A stretch of DNA of 64,000 nucleotides from CAVRUD01 sp963849635 (GTDB lineage Bacteria; Chloroflexota; Chloroflexia; Thermomicrobiales; UBA6265). Below the pieces are notes generated by a model. It searched no databases. It was not told the origin of the DNA and was given only the letters and a program-made list of their open reading frames with translations. This document shows positions 55,259 through 63,074 of the stretch, in pieces. The translations under genes and the position numbers were made by a program. The stretch lies in assembly GCA_963849635.1 (NCBI GenBank), contig CAWKIA010000036.1, forward strand, positions 1 to 64,000, given 5' to 3'. The number at the start of each line of letters is the position of its first letter. The stretch's first letter is position 1.

Positions 55259-57229
55259 TTACTCTGCTACTTCGTCGAGGCAGGCGACCTCGAACGGAGC
55301 CAGCGTCATTATCAACTCGTCACCCGAGACGTCCTGAGGTTCGGCTACGTTCCGGAATCGCTCCGGTCTGGTGATCGCAATCGGCGCGGTCTGCTCGTTC
55401 AAGCGGCGGACCGCAATACGATTCGTCCTGATGGGCGTCAGGACAACGCGGCGCGGTACGCTGGTGTGGTTGGCAAGAAGGAGATGCAGTACACCATTCG
55501 AGCGAATGGCAAGGCATTCCGCCACGAGTGGTTCATCGGAGCGTGCCGGCACGATCTCGCCACCGCGCCACTCAGCTAGATCGGCAAAGACATGGTAGAG
55601 CGGGAAAACGACTCCTGGCGCTGACGGGAAGGGGCTCTGGTCCGGCGATCCGGCGTCGGTCTCGATCACACCGCGCCACCCAGTCGTCTCGTAGTAGGTC
55701 ACCGACTCGGCTCCACTTTCGGCCAGCGCTTTGATGCTCCCCAGCGTCCAACCGGCCCCGAACAGCGACATTTGCCGGGGATCGACCGCACCAGGCAATT
55801 CGCCCGGCGCGGGCTCAGCTTCGGCTTCGGTCGCCACGGCGTTGAACCGGGGCTTGAGCGTTACCGGGCTGACGATCACTGGCCGGTCGGCGGCAATCGC
55901 CTGGGCGGAGCGAACCGTCTCGGCCTGCGCGGCCAGATTCTCGACCAGGGATGCTTCGTCGAAGGCGTGGACCTGCGGGTTGATCGAGTAGACAACGCCC
56001 TCATCCGGGGCGAGATCCCACCGGCCCCGGTTCAATTCGCAGAAGTTGGCATTCGTGCCACCGGCGAAGAGGGCTCCCGGCACGATCGGTCCCAACCGTC
56101 CCCGCGCCCAGTTCAACCACTTGGGGCTCGTCGAGCCCTCGTGCTCGTGGAAGACGAGCACCCGGCAGACCTGCGGCTGATCTCGTTTCAACGCCGCCGC
56201 AAGCTCAGCCAACGAGTCAGATGCGTTGTCGCTCAGCGTGATGGCCAGTTCGAGCGGGCAATCCAGCGCCCGGCTCGCTTCGATCGCTCGGGCGAGTTCA
56301 TGTTTCCAGGCGGCGCTCACAAGTGGGAGATCGACGCGAAGATGATCCAGGCGGAGCGCGCGCAGAAGCGCGGCTTCTCGCTCGGAGAGCGGCTCGCCAT
56401 GGCTCGCCATTCCGAGTCCGATGGCGGGCAACGCCCGGCCACTCGGCGCCCCAAGAGTGACGCGGATGATTTCTTCGCGCGCCGGGGGAGACGGGGACGT
56501 GCCGTGGCTCGAAATCGTCATCGACTGATGGATATGCTCTCCCGCTTTCGCCTGATAGAAGCCGTTTCGGCGCGGCGGCAAGCTCTGCGCCTTGAACGAG
56601 GCATCGGTCCAGTTCCGCTGGTCTTCCCACTCGAACAGGTCGCCCGCGAAATCGAACGTGACGTCGAAGTCCGTGGCCAGCCGGGCAGTCAGACTGGATA
56701 GGGCAGGGAAAATGGGAACCTCGGTCGCGTCTTCGACCATCTGCGGGGCGATCCGCAGCGGAAATGCTCCCGCAATCGGCCCCTCCGGCGTTTCGCCCTC
56801 GTAGGCGTTACCGGCATATTCCGCCATCCCGTGATGGCTGTTGAGCCCGAGCAGTTTGTAGGTGATGTCAGCGCCGGCAACGGCGTCCATTGCGTAGGTG
56901 ATCACGCCCTCCGGCGTGCCGGTGATCTGACCCCGCCAAGTGACATCGAGGTCGCCCTGGCGATGGGCTACGTCGAAGGTAACCGTGAACTGATCGTCGG
57001 TTGCGTCGATGACCAGATTCGACACGGCGCCAGGGACCGTCCCCCAGTTGCGATCTCGGAGGGCCACATAGACCCGATCGACGATCTGGATCCCACCGAT
57101 CCGCACATTCCGCAGGTCGCGGCCGTCGAGGACCGCGCTGACTGGACCGGCGCGCAGCTCGTGGCGCGTCGCGGGAGCTTCGTCCCGCCCGTACCAGAGT
57201 TGGTAAGTCGTCCACCGGTCCACGGTCAT
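55259..57229 (-). CDS. D-apionate lactonase-like protein
   Basis: This intact 656-residue protein begins MTVDRWTTYQLWYGRDEAPA and carries motifs I associate with D-apionate lactonases: VYVALRDRNWGTVPGAVSNL, the downstream EWEDQRNWTDASFKAQSLPP and the beta-sandwich start RHELRAGPVSAVLDGRDL. D-apionate lactonase hydrolyses D-apionolactone in apiose breakdown. The second half (ALDCPLELAITLSDNASDSL, VLVFHEHEGSTSPKWLNWAR) looks like a glycosidase-like TIM barrel. The start codon overlaps the preceding permease stop (ATGA), so they are translationally coupled. The family assignment is from recognition of motifs; activity is inference. Confidence 0.78.
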   Translation of the reverse strand: MTVDRWTTYQLWYGRDEAPATRHELRAGPVSAVLDGRDLRNVRIGGIQIVDRVYVALRDRNWGTVPGAVSNLVIDATDDQFTVTFDVAHRQGDLDVTWRGQITGTPEGVITYAMDAVAGADITYKLLGLNSHHGMAEYAGNAYEGETPEGPIAGAFPLRIAPQMVEDATEVPIFPALSSLTARLATDFDVTFDFAGDLFEWEDQRNWTDASFKAQSLPPRRNGFYQAKAGEHIHQSMTISSHGTSPSPPAREEIIRVTLGAPSGRALPAIGLGMASHGEPLSEREAALLRALRLDHLRVDLPLVSAAWKHELARAIEASRALDCPLELAITLSDNASDSLAELAAALKRDQPQVCRVLVFHEHEGSTSPKWLNWARGRLGPIVPGALFAGGTNANFCELNRGRWDLAPDEGVVYSINPQVHAFDEASLVENLAAQAETVRSAQAIAADRPVIVSPVTLKPRFNAVATEAEAEPAPGELPGAVDPRQMSLFGAGWTLGSIKALAESGAESVTYYETTGWRGVIETDAGSPDQSPFPSAPGVVFPLYHVFADLAEWRGGEIVPARSDEPLVAECLAIRSNGVLHLLLANHTSVPRRVVLTPIRTNRIAVRRLNEQTAPIAITRPERFRNVAEPQDVSGDELIMTLAPFEVACLDEVAE

Positions 57230-58084
57230 TCCTTGAGCGCGCCCGCGGTCAGGCCGGAGAGGAGATAGCGCTGGGTGAGGACATAGAGCACCAGCACGGG
57301 CAGGATCACCAGCAGGATGGCAGCCGACATCTGGGTCTGGCTCTGGGAAAATTCGCCCCGGAAGTTGAGCAGGCCCACCGGCACCGTGCGTTCCGCCTCT
57401 GAGCTGATCAGGACCAGGGAGACCAGCAACTCGTTCCAGGTCGCCAGGGCATCGATGATCGCCAGGGTCGCCAGGACGGGGATGGAGAGGGGCATCAGGA
57501 TCCGGGCGTAGCACCCGAACTCGGAGGCGCCGTCTAGCCGGGCGGCGTCGAGGAGGTCGTTCGGGATCGTGCGGAAGAAGCCGCGCATGACGAAGATCTG
57601 GAAGGGCAAGCCGAAGACCACGTAGGGCGGGATCAGCGCCCAGATCGTATTGCGCATGAAGTCGATGTCTTTGAGCAGAATGAACAGTGGCAGCAACGTG
57701 ACATGAACCGGGATCGCCAATCCGAAGAGGAAGAAGATAAAGATCAGCGTATTGAAGCGGAACGTCATCTTTGCCAGCGGATAGGCGGCCAGCGAGGCCA
57801 GCAAGAGGCCCAGCGGCACCTTGACCAGGACGAGCAGGCCGCTGTTGCGAAAGTAGGTGTTGAAGTTGCCGATGTCCCAGGCGTCGGGGAAGTTGGCCAG
57901 CCGGAACTCGCGCGGGAACGAGAAGACGCCGTTCGAGGTTAGATCGCCCTGACTCCGGACCGAGGTCAAGACCACAAACAGAAACGGCACCAGCCAGACG
58001 CCCGCCATCACGAGTAGACCGGTCACGAGCGCCGGCCTGAGCCGGTGAATCTGGACGCCAACCGCGGGCAGTGTTTGTCTGCAT
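57226..58084 (-). CDS. Carbohydrate ABC transporter permease (MalG/UgpE-like)
   Basis: The inner-membrane permease has six helices, with the first in LVTGLLVMAGVWLVPFLFVV. A cytoplasmic EAA-loop signature is DLLDAARLDGASEFGCYARI with LMPLSIPVL. Others are NTIWALIPPYVVFGLPFQIF and LATWNELLVSLVLISSEAER. The stop overlaps the next gene's start (ATGA). The strongest start signal, ATG 58084 with GGGAGGAGAG, is in a different frame from the body, so a frame change within the first 40 codons is likely. The in-frame GTG in LVTGLL is an alternative start. The substrate is bound by the family-1 binding protein of the same operon. Confidence 0.85.
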
Positions 58085-58124
58085 CTCTCCTCCCAACCTA
58101 CCCAGCCTACCTGGCTCAGCCAGC

Positions 58125-59051
58125 CTAGCGGCGCGACATGATGCGGATGTAGGGCACGACGACGATCAGCGAGATCCCGGCGATGACCCAGGCTAGCGCA
58201 GAGCCCAATCCGGCTTTGTGGTACTGGAAGGTGTTGTCGTACATCCAGGTTGCGAGCACGTGGGTCTGGGTGCCGGGCCCGCCGTTGGTCATCGTGTAGA
58301 TGATGTCGAAGACGTTGAACGAGCCGATCACCGTCAACGTCAGCACGATGACATGGGTCTCTTTCAACCAGGGCAGGGTGATATCGCGCAGCTGCTGAAG
58401 GGCATTCGCCCCATCGACCCTCGACGCCTCGTACTGCTCTTTGGGGATTGCCTGAAGGCCGGCGAGGTAGAGGATCATCGGGAAGCCCGACCCCTGCCAG
58501 ATGGCGGCGACCATCGTCGCCCCGAAGGCGGTATCGAAGTCGGAGAGCCATCCCCGCGCCAGTCCGCCTAGCCCGATGAGCCGCAAGAACTCATTCAAGA
58601 ACCCAAACTGGGGGTTGTAGATCCACGCCCAGACCAAACCGACGGCGACGAGCGGCAGCACCCCCGGCAGGAAAAAGATCGCGCGGAGGATGTTGCGGCC
58701 GGGTACCGTCGTGTTCAGGGCCACCGCCAGCAGGAGTCCGATCGACACCGGCACAACCAGGCTGACGAACGTCCAGATGACGTTGTTCTTCAGCGCGTGC
58801 TGGGAGACGCGATCGTCGAAGAAGATGTCCCGGTAGTTCGTCAGGCCGACAAAATCTTTCGACGACGACAGGCCATCCCAATCTGTGAACGAGATAAACA
58901 GCGAGCTGGCCATCGGGTAGCCGAGAAAGACGACATACCAGGCGAGCGCAGGCAGCAGAAAGAGGTAAGGCGTCAGGGTGCCGCGCAGGCGCCGGACAAC
59001 GCTGACCGTCGTGGATTGCGGCTGGATCTTGATCCCCTCGATAGCGACCAC
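58125..59051 (-). CDS. Carbohydrate ABC transporter permease (MalF/UgpA-like)
   Basis: This intact 308-residue permease has six helices (LTPYLFLLPALAWYVVFLGY, WTFVSLVVPVSIGLLLAVAL, LPLVAVGLVWAWIYNPQFG and others). Its EAA motif EASRVDGANALQQLRDITLP docks to the ATPase. Conserved SFNVFDIIYTMTNGGPGTQT is typical of MalF-type subunits. The start is ATG 59051. The second permease lies 40 bases downstream and the binding protein 115 bases upstream. No ATP-binding subunit is in the window, so a shared MsmX-like ATPase elsewhere is likely. Confidence 0.93.
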   Translation of the reverse strand: MVAIEGIKIQPQSTTVSVVRRLRGTLTPYLFLLPALAWYVVFLGYPMASSLFISFTDWDGLSSSKDFVGLTNYRDIFFDDRVSQHALKNNVIWTFVSLVVPVSIGLLLAVALNTTVPGRNILRAIFFLPGVLPLVAVGLVWAWIYNPQFGFLNEFLRLIGLGGLARGWLSDFDTAFGATMVAAIWQGSGFPMILYLAGLQAIPKEQYEASRVDGANALQQLRDITLPWLKETHVIVLTLTVIGSFNVFDIIYTMTNGGPGTQTHVLATWMYDNTFQYHKAGLGSALAWVIAGISLIVVVPYIRIMSRR

Positions 59052-59079
59052 GCCGCCCCTCCCCGCCTTTCACCAATGC

Positions 59080-59118
59080 GACCGCGTCGCCCGGCAACAG
59101 CATCCGGGCGACGCGGTC
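59080..59118 (-). promoter_or_regulatory. Intercistronic hairpin between binding-protein and permease genes
   Basis: GACCGCGTCGCCCGG and CCGGGCGACGCGGTC form a perfect 15-bp stem with a 9-base loop in the gap. In sugar-ABC operons such hairpins stabilise the upstream binding-protein mRNA or attenuate the permease genes, giving excess binding protein. That role is inferred from position. Confidence 0.6.
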
Positions 59119-59166
59119 ATCATCCCCTCAAATCCCCGCACGAACAGCATTGAGATCGGTCCGCCA

Positions 59167-60459
59167 TTAGTCGGCGGCGAAGTCCTCGACGCGGGCTTGC
59201 ATCTCCTTGGCGCCCTCCTCGGGCGAGAGCTGACCGGCGATGACGAGGTCCTGGACTTCGAAGAAGCCTTCGTACAGCTCCACCTCGAACGACTGGTCGG
59301 TGGGTGGGTAGGTAGCTTTGCTCGATTCGAGCACCTGGCGCCACTTGTACAGACTCGGCCATTCGGCTTCATCGGGCAGGACGTTTGCGGTGGCGGTGGA
59401 GCCACCAAGCTCCAGGAAGTAGGTCGACTGGGTCTCGGGGCTGATCCACCAGTTGATGAACTCGGCCGCCGCATCGGCGTTGTCCGACTCGGCCGCGATC
59501 ATGATCTGCTCCGGGAAGGCGGAGTAGCGCAGTGGATCGTGCTCGGTCGGCGGCAAGAAGAACGAGAAGTTGGTGTGGTCCTGCTCGTCGCCCTTGATCG
59601 CGCCTTCCATCCAGTCGCCCTCGAAGACCATCGCCGCCGCCCCCTCGTACCAGGGGAAGCGGGCGTCGCTCGGGTCGACGCTCAGGAAGTCAGGAATGAT
59701 CCACTCTTCCTCGGCCCACTTCTGCAGCAGCGTGTAGGCCTCAACGACGGCGGGATTATCCCAACTCACTTCACGCGCCGACAACTGGTCGTGCAACTCG
59801 GGACCAGCCGTGTACTCCAGGAAGTAGTCGGTGAGCCGCATCGTGTTCCAGCCGAACTTGCCGCCCATCGAGAGGGGGCTGACGCCGTTGTCCTTCAGCG
59901 TCGCGCAGAAGGTCTCCAACTCGGCGTAGGTGGTCGGCTCGACTAGGCCGTGCTCGGTGAGGATGTCCTTCCGGTACCAGAAGCCCATCCCCCGCGCGGC
60001 CTTCGGCACGCCCCAGGCGATATCGTTGCGCTTGATGCCATCGACCACCCACGGAATGAGGACGTCGTTCCAGCCGTACTTCTCGTAATACGGCGTCGGA
60101 TCAAGCACGAAGCCGGCATCAATGTAGGGCGCAGTCTGCGAACCCGCCCACTCCCAGAAGGCGTCCGCTGGGTCGCCCCCAGACATGGAGGTATTGAGCA
60201 CGTCCTGGAATTGGGTCGAAGGGTAACTCTCGTGGACCACCTTGATGGTGGGATTGGCGTCCATGAACGCCTCCAGCATCCCATCGATGCTGTCCTTGGC
60301 GACCCCGGTCGCCCAGGTCGCGTAGCGGATCTCGGTGCTGTCCTGCGCCGCTGTTACGAGCGGCCGCCCCGCGGCCGCCAGACCCAATGCGGCGCCGCCG
60401 CCAAGGGCCAGGAATCCGCGACGATCCACGCTTGGTCCACTCCGTCCAGTCTTGGTCAT
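59167..60459 (-). CDS. ABC transporter sugar-binding protein (family 1) with Tat signal
   Basis: This intact 430-residue extracellular solute-binding protein starts with the twin-arginine leader SVDRRGFLALGGGAALGLAA, cleavage near residue 38. The mature part has family-1 features: EIRYATWATGVAKDSIDGML, FQDVLNTSMSGGDPADAFWE and the hinge and ligand region PKAARGMGFWYRKDILTEHG. ADAAAEFINWWISPETQSTY is the conserved C-lobe pattern. It feeds the two permeases downstream. ATG 60459 follows GGAGG. The promoter at 60502-60540 lies just upstream, with an operator-like palindrome on its -10. Confidence 0.93.
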   Translation of the reverse strand: MTKTGRSGPSVDRRGFLALGGGAALGLAAAGRPLVTAAQDSTEIRYATWATGVAKDSIDGMLEAFMDANPTIKVVHESYPSTQFQDVLNTSMSGGDPADAFWEWAGSQTAPYIDAGFVLDPTPYYEKYGWNDVLIPWVVDGIKRNDIAWGVPKAARGMGFWYRKDILTEHGLVEPTTYAELETFCATLKDNGVSPLSMGGKFGWNTMRLTDYFLEYTAGPELHDQLSAREVSWDNPAVVEAYTLLQKWAEEEWIIPDFLSVDPSDARFPWYEGAAAMVFEGDWMEGAIKGDEQDHTNFSFFLPPTEHDPLRYSAFPEQIMIAAESDNADAAAEFINWWISPETQSTYFLELGGSTATANVLPDEAEWPSLYKWRQVLESSKATYPPTDQSFEVELYEGFFEVQDLVIAGQLSPEEGAKEMQARVEDFAAD

Positions 60460-60501
60460 GAGTGCCTCCTGCTCTTGAATTGGGTCGGCGCGTTATAAGT
60501 G

Positions 60502-60540
60502 TGTGAAGTTCACAGTATCTCCCCCACTGCACCGTGTCAA
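60502..60540 (-). promoter_or_regulatory. Promoter with operator palindrome for the sugar-transport genes
   Basis: On the minus strand TTGACA (60535-60540) and TACTGT (60512-60517) are exactly 17 bp apart. Directly over the -10 and start region lies TGTGAACTTCACA (60502-60514), a near-perfect palindrome. A LacI- or GntR-type repressor would fit. No such regulator gene lies beside it in the window. Confidence 0.65.
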
Positions 60541-62135
60541 GAGGATTTCCGCTCACCCAGCAGGACCCAGTCCTGGTCGTCTGGCAAAGCGAATCGCGCG
60601 ACCCCGCCCTCGACATCCGCTCGTGCGGCGCGGCGCTCACCCGAGCGGGAATCGAACCACGTGTAGGCCACGGACTCGGCCGAATCATCATTGCGAAGAG
60701 CGATCGAGCTGCCTTTCGGCGCGTAGATCAACGTCGTCGTGCCATCTTCCGTCCGGCTCGCACTCACCGTCAGCCGAGGATCTTCCCGACCGGGTTGTTC
60801 CGCGAGCAGTTCCGGAGCCGGCAGCAGCGTCCACCATTTCATCCCGGCGAAGAGGTCGTGTACGTGCCGCAGCGACTCGGCACCGGGCAGATCGAGCGCA
60901 TCCCGCCAATGAGGTGCCTCTCCGGTCCAGCCATGGCCGAATGGCGTCCCCTTGCCGTCGTCCCAGCCCCAGACCCCATGCCCGCCGTAGGCGACTCCAG
61001 CTGTGGGCGAAGCGAGCAAGCTCCAGAAGATCGACCGGCGGACAGCCGCGGCGTCGAATGGGATGTGCGATGTGGTCGAGTGGTGCCCTTCGTAGGGGGG
61101 TTCCAGGTTGATGATCGGCCGGGGCGGCGGCACTTTCCACTCGGTGCTCGGCTCCCCCTCCGGAATCCAGCGCAGCGACTTCTCGTTGTCGCCGTGGGCA
61201 CTCTGGTAGCCAGCAATGGTCAACCAGGGTTCATCGCGGAAGTCGCCAAGAGCCAGATCCATCCCCCAGGGATGGATCGTCACCGGGGCGTGGGGGCCAT
61301 CGCCGAAGACCGCGCGCCCAACCCGCTTCCACTTGGCCGCGCCCGGGTCCGGCTCATGAAACTGCCCTTCGGCCACGAGATCCCAGAGCACGTGGTGACC
61401 GCCATATCGAGCGACGATGTACTTCGCCAGGATGGTCGCCTGATCCTCCGGCAGGAAAAAACCGGTATTCAGCTCCGTGTCGTGGCCGGCATGGAGGATA
61501 AGCGGCATCGCGAGCAGACCGTGGTCGTTGATCGCATCCACCCGGGCGTCGATCCGGCGGAAGAACTCCGGGTTGATCGCGATCTGTTCCTTACCAGAGA
61601 AGGAGACCCGACCCTCGGCGTCGTGCGGGCAGCCGCGAAACTGCTGCGAGGTGTAGAGAACAGCGGTGAAATTCTTCTCGACCCGATTGGCCAGATACTC
61701 TTCCCACTCCGCCTCATTCGAGCGGAGCGGTCCGTTCCAGCAGGTATCCGCCAGGAAGAAAAAGGGCGTTCCATCCGCGTGCTGTAGGTAGCGTCCCGAG
61801 GGCGCAACCGCGACCGCGCCATGCTTGTAAAGCGGATTGCCTCCCTCATACGGCACGCATTCGATCGAGCCGCTCTGCCCGCCCAATCCGGCGTCACCCG
61901 GATCAGAGCAAGTCGTCGCGAACGTCCAGGTTCCAACCTCATCCGGCACAAACCGGGCTCGCCAAGTCCGCCCACCGTCCCAGAAGGCGGCGATTCGGCG
62001 TACCGTGCCGGACGGGGCAGTCAACTCGACGGTGACGTCGATCGCAAGTGGATCTTCGTGCTCTGTCGCCGCTACGAATTCGCCCTGCCAGCGTCCCCAC
62101 CGGTGCACACTGCTCGCCGATCTCGCTACGACCAT
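60537..62135 (-). CDS. DUF5060 plus apiosidase-like (DUF4038) glycoside hydrolase
   Basis: This intact 532-residue protein has an N-terminal DUF5060 beta domain (VHRWGRWQGEFVAATEHEDP, then AAFWDGGRTWRARFVPDEVG). A DUF4038/apiosidase-like TIM barrel (GH140-type) follows: RYLQHADGTPFFFLADTCWN, NFTAVLYTSQQFRGCPHDAE, LLAMPLILHAGHDTELNTGF and YGGHHVLWDLVAEGQFHEPD. A collagenase-type C-terminal beta domain is TVSASRTEDGTTTLIYAPKG. GH140 members release apiose from rhamnogalacturonan-II side chains. No signal peptide is evident, so it may act in the cytosol on imported oligosaccharides. ATG 62135 follows GAGAGGAGAGG. Confidence 0.83.
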   Translation of the reverse strand: MVVARSASSVHRWGRWQGEFVAATEHEDPLAIDVTVELTAPSGTVRRIAAFWDGGRTWRARFVPDEVGTWTFATTCSDPGDAGLGGQSGSIECVPYEGGNPLYKHGAVAVAPSGRYLQHADGTPFFFLADTCWNGPLRSNEAEWEEYLANRVEKNFTAVLYTSQQFRGCPHDAEGRVSFSGKEQIAINPEFFRRIDARVDAINDHGLLAMPLILHAGHDTELNTGFFLPEDQATILAKYIVARYGGHHVLWDLVAEGQFHEPDPGAAKWKRVGRAVFGDGPHAPVTIHPWGMDLALGDFRDEPWLTIAGYQSAHGDNEKSLRWIPEGEPSTEWKVPPPRPIINLEPPYEGHHSTTSHIPFDAAAVRRSIFWSLLASPTAGVAYGGHGVWGWDDGKGTPFGHGWTGEAPHWRDALDLPGAESLRHVHDLFAGMKWWTLLPAPELLAEQPGREDPRLTVSASRTEDGTTTLIYAPKGSSIALRNDDSAESVAYTWFDSRSGERRAARADVEGGVARFALPDDQDWVLLGERKSS

Positions 62136-62199
62136 TGCCTCTCCTCTCTCGATGAGCTCAATCTGTACGCCCCGCATTCGCGCACATTGCGTACACCCC

Positions 62200-62295
62200 G
62201 TAGGGGCGAGGCATGCCTCGCCCAATTGCCGACCGCGTCAGAACGAAGAGCAAACAGTCGTCCCGGGAGCCGGGCGATGCATGCATCGCCCCTAC
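62200..62295. repeat. 96-bp element with inverted ends (MITE-like palindromic repeat)
   Basis: The ends GTAGGGGCGA (62200-62209) and TCGCCCCTAC (62286-62295) are perfect inverted repeats. Each end continues into a GCATGC-centred hairpin (GGGCGAGGCATGCCTCGCCC and GGGCGATGCATGCATCGCCC). It sits between the glycosidase and the SDR gene. A related decayed copy is at 30505-30640. Confidence 0.7.
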
Positions 62296-62333
62296 TCGAT
62301 GGGGCCAGGTAGCGGATCTCGACTAATGGATTG

Positions 62334-63074
62334 CTAGATCTCCTGCACCACCGGGCGTAGCACGATCTCATTGATCGCCATATGAGGAGGTTGGAGCAGG
62401 GCGTAGGCGACAGCTCGGGCAACGTCGTCGTCCTGCAGCGGCGTCACCGTCTCCATCAGTGTCTGGGCGAAAGGGTTGGATCGGGCCAGGGGTGTATCGA
62501 CCAGTCCCGGCTCGATCAGGGTCACGCGGACGCCGCTGCCGACGGTCTCTTTGCGCAGGGCGCCGCCCAGCCCGACGATCGCCCACTTGCTGGCGATATA
62601 GATCGGCTCGCCCGCATAGGTCTCCCGCCCGGAGACGGAGGCAAGCAGCACGATGTGGCCATTACCCTGCTCCCGCATGGGAGGCAGGACGGCCCGGATC
62701 GTATAGGCCACCCCGAGGACATTGGTCTCGATGACGGTTCGCCAACGCTCCGGATCGCCGTCCGCCAGGGTGCTCGTATCGCCGACTCCGGCGTTGGCGA
62801 CAACAAAGTCGATTTTGCCGAACCGGTCCAAACAGATGTCACGCGCCTGCTCGACCTCAGCGAACTGGCGGACATCGGCCGCAACCGCGACCGCTTCGCC
62901 CTCTCCCGCTTCCAGCGCGCCGACGAGCGACTGCGCCCGCGCCAGATCGAGGTCGGTAACGACCAGATTAGCGCCCAGCCGGGAGAGCCGCCGCACGATG
63001 GCCGCGCCGATGCCCTGACCGCCACCGGTGACAATTCCAGATCGTCCACGGAGATCATCTGCCGGTTCGGTCAT
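62334..63074 (-). CDS. Short-chain dehydrogenase/reductase (SDR) family oxidoreductase
   Basis: This intact 246-residue SDR has NAD(P)-binding SGIVTGGGQGIGAAIVRRLS, VVTDLDLARAQSLVGALEAG and the structural DFVVANAGVGDTSTLADGD (NAG motif). Catalytic residues are Ser in HIVLLASVSGRETYAG and YxxxK in YIASKWAIVGLGGALRKETV. Its start (63074) overlaps the upstream DMFase-like gene's stop by ATGA, so they are coupled. It might oxidise or reduce a sugar or amide-derived intermediate. The last residues are NEIVLRPVVQEI. Confidence 0.92.
   Translation of the reverse strand: MTEPADDLRGRSGIVTGGGQGIGAAIVRRLSRLGANLVVTDLDLARAQSLVGALEAGEGEAVAVAADVRQFAEVEQARDICLDRFGKIDFVVANAGVGDTSTLADGDPERWRTVIETNVLGVAYTIRAVLPPMREQGNGHIVLLASVSGRETYAGEPIYIASKWAIVGLGGALRKETVGSGVRVTLIEPGLVDTPLARSNPFAQTLMETVTPLQDDDVARAVAYALLQPPHMAINEIVLRPVVQEI

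Noticed and set aside
57230..58096. An upstream extension of the D-apionate-lactonase-like protein to 945 residues.
   Set aside because: The extra part is the permease gene read in the wrong frame. The true start at 57229 overlaps the permease stop by ATGA.
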